A stretch of DNA of 25,877 bases from Chromatiales bacterium (lineage in GTDB: Bacteria; Pseudomonadota; Gammaproteobacteria; Chromatiales; Chromatiaceae), in contig JANTHH010000008.1 in assembly GCA_024762485.1 (NCBI GenBank), forward strand, positions 1-25,877. Reading direction: 5' to 3'. Numbering within the stretch: position 1 is the stretch's first letter; every line of letters starts with the position of its first letter. Below, in pieces: positions 24,526-25,877 of this stretch. The position numbers and the translations under genes were made by a program. Below the pieces are notes generated by a model. The model was not told where the DNA came from and did not search any database. It worked only from the letters and a program-made list of their open reading frames with translations.

Positions 24526-25877
24526 GTGGCGTTGCGGACAGTTGAACAGCGGTTGCGCGATCTCGACCAGGCCGGTGGCGCCGGCCTGCTGCGGGGCGGC
24601 CAGGTCGGCCTGGAAAAGGAGAGCCTGCGGGTTGCCCGCGAGGGCGGCATCGCCAGGACTCCGCACCCTCGCAGCCTCGGCTCGGCGCTGACCCACCCCT
24701 GGATCACCACCGATTACTCCGAGGCCCTGCTCGAATTCATCACCCCGCCCTACACGGATGTGGAGCAGGCACTGGGGTTCCTCGACAATCTCCACACCTA
24801 TGTCTACCAGAAGCTCGAAGACGAGCTGCTCTGGGCAACCAGCATGCCCTGCGTGCTGGCCGGTGATGCGCATATACCGGTCGCCGAGTACGGCTCCTCG
24901 CATGCGGGTAGGATGAAGCACATCTACCGCCTGGGGCTGGGTTACCGCTACGGCCGGGTGATGCAGGTGATCGCCGGGGTGCATTACAACTATTCGCTGC
25001 CCGAGGTCTTCTGGCCAGCCTACCAGGAGCTGCTCGGGCAGACGGGTGAACCGCGGCAATTCCGGGATAGCCGCTACATGGGGATGCTGCGCAACCTGCA
25101 GCGCTACGGCTGGCTGATCCCCTATCTCTTCGGTGCCTCGCCGGCGGTCTGCAAGTCCTTTCTCGCCGGCAAGACGCGCTCCCCCTATCTCCGGGATTTC
25201 GACGAGACCACCTATTTCGAACCCTATGCCACCTCCCTGAGGCTGGGGGACATCGGCTACCAGAACAAGCGCGAGGAGGGCCTGGGGATGAAGGCCTGCT
25301 ACAACAGCCTCGACAGCTATATCGACAGCCTGGTACAGGCCATCGGCACGCCTGCGCCGCGGTGGGAGGAGCTGGGCGTCAAGGTGGCGGGGAGCTACCG
25401 CCAGCTCAATGCCAACCTGCTGCAGATCGAGAATGAGTACTACAGCTCGGTGCGGCCGAAGCAGATCCTCGAGGGCATGGAAAAGCCGGTGCTGGCGTTG
25501 CGTCGGCGAGGTATCCGCTACGTGGAACTGCGCTCGCTGGACGTCAATGCCTATCATCCGCTCGGGGTGGAAGAGTCGCAGCTGCGTTTCGTCGAGGCCT
25601 TCATGCAGTTCTGCCTGCTGGCCGACAGCCCGCCCATCTCCGATACGGAACACCGGGCGATCAATCTCAATCTGGAGCGGGTGGCCCACCGTGGCCGGGA
25701 GCCCGCGATGACCCTGGTCCGTGAAGAGCGCAAGGTGACCCTGGTCGACTGGGCGGACGAGATCCTGTCCGCCATGCAGGGTATCTGCGGCCTGCTCGAT
25801 GGCGGGGGTGACGCCTATTCGGCTGCGCTGGCAGAACAGGTGGAGAAGGTGCGTCAGCCCGATGCCACGCCATCGGC
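24526..25877 (+). CDS. gshA: Glutamate--cysteine ligase (3' truncated by window)
   Basis: GshA joins glutamate and cysteine, the first and rate-limiting step of glutathione synthesis. The visible 450 codons cover about 85 percent of the E. coli protein (518 aa), and the frame is open to the last base. Recognisable blocks in order are GLEKESLRV, GSALTHPWITTDYSEALLEFITPP, ATSMPC, YGSSHAGRMKHIYRLGLGYRYG, VIAGVHYNYSLP, PYLFGASPAVCKSFL, YATSLRLGDIGY, QIENEYYSSVRPKQ and YVELRSLDVNAYHPLGV. This is the proteobacterial type 1 family, with ATP- and Mg-binding Glu residues in the GVHYNYS and ENEYYSS areas. GTG at 24526 is the start I prefer (MALRTVEQRLRDL), with TTG 24532 as the alternative; no ATG is available. 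It is not coupled to prc (73-base gap with a -10 box). Confidence 0.93.
   Translation, partial: MALRTVEQRLRDLDQAGGAGLLRGGQVGLEKESLRVAREGGIARTPHPRSLGSALTHPWITTDYSEALLEFITPPYTDVEQALGFLDNLHTYVYQKLEDELLWATSMPCVLAGDAHIPVAEYGSSHAGRMKHIYRLGLGYRYGRVMQVIAGVHYNYSLPEVFWPAYQELLGQTGEPRQFRDSRYMGMLRNLQRYGWLIPYLFGASPAVCKSFLAGKTRSPYLRDFDETTYFEPYATSLRLGDIGYQNKREEGLGMKACYNSLDSYIDSLVQAIGTPAPRWEELGVKVAGSYRQLNANLLQIENEYYSSVRPKQILEGMEKPVLALRRRGIRYVELRSLDVNAYHPLGVEESQLRFVEAFMQFCLLADSPPISDTEHRAINLNLERVAHRGREPAMTLVREERKVTLVDWADEILSAMQGICGLLDGGGDAYSAALAEQVEKVRQPDATPS

Overview
The window reads as chromosomal core DNA of a GC-rich gammaproteobacterium. The order pncC/cinA - thpR - recA - recX - alaS - lysC - csrA - tRNA-Ser(GCU) - tRNA-Arg(ACG) matches the arrangement known from Pseudomonas and, without lysC, from Escherichia coli. 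The xerD-dsbC pair, the Azotobacter-type 7Fe ferredoxin beside mutS, and the MetA subtype point the same way. The Chromatiales or a neighbouring order is my guess; the sequence alone does not settle it.

Layout. 1-2354 (+): the 3' part of xerD, then dsbC translationally coupled to a PP2C-type phosphatase. 2361-5753 (-): a small cupin and mutS, then fdxA, separated from mutS by a palindromic repeat. 5834-12807 (+): pncC-thpR, recA-recX, alaS, lysC and csrA, covering NMN recycling, RNA end chemistry, recombination and SOS, translation, aspartate-family amino acids and post-transcriptional control. 13035-13494 (+): two tRNA genes. The tRNA-Ser is followed by a tandem repeat that re-uses its own 3' end. 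13709-14776 (-): a secreted trypsin-like protease with a dockerin-like calcium-binding tail. 15044-16973 (+): an uncharacterised P-loop protein and a MetA-family homoserine O-acyltransferase. 16977-20570 (-): a polyamine-type periplasmic binding protein followed by a membrane GGDEF-EAL protein. 20684-24452 (+): a coupled operon of mazG, a DUF4743/Nudix hydrolase and the tail-specific protease prc. 24526-25877 (+): gshA, cut by the window end.

The most interesting unit is the binding-protein/GGDEF-EAL pair. It has no transporter genes and the genetic layout of the Vibrio cholerae NspS-MbaA polyamine sensor, so I infer a c-di-GMP circuit that reads an extracellular or periplasmic amine. Also notable are the tRNA-Ser distal repeats, which resemble in design the rtT repeats of E. 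coli tyrT and carry 13-nt complements of the tRNA T-arm. The csrA leader has GGA motifs placed for autoregulation. The region upstream of recA has no recognisable LexA box. The leader of the metA operon contains competing hairpins over the ribosome binding site.
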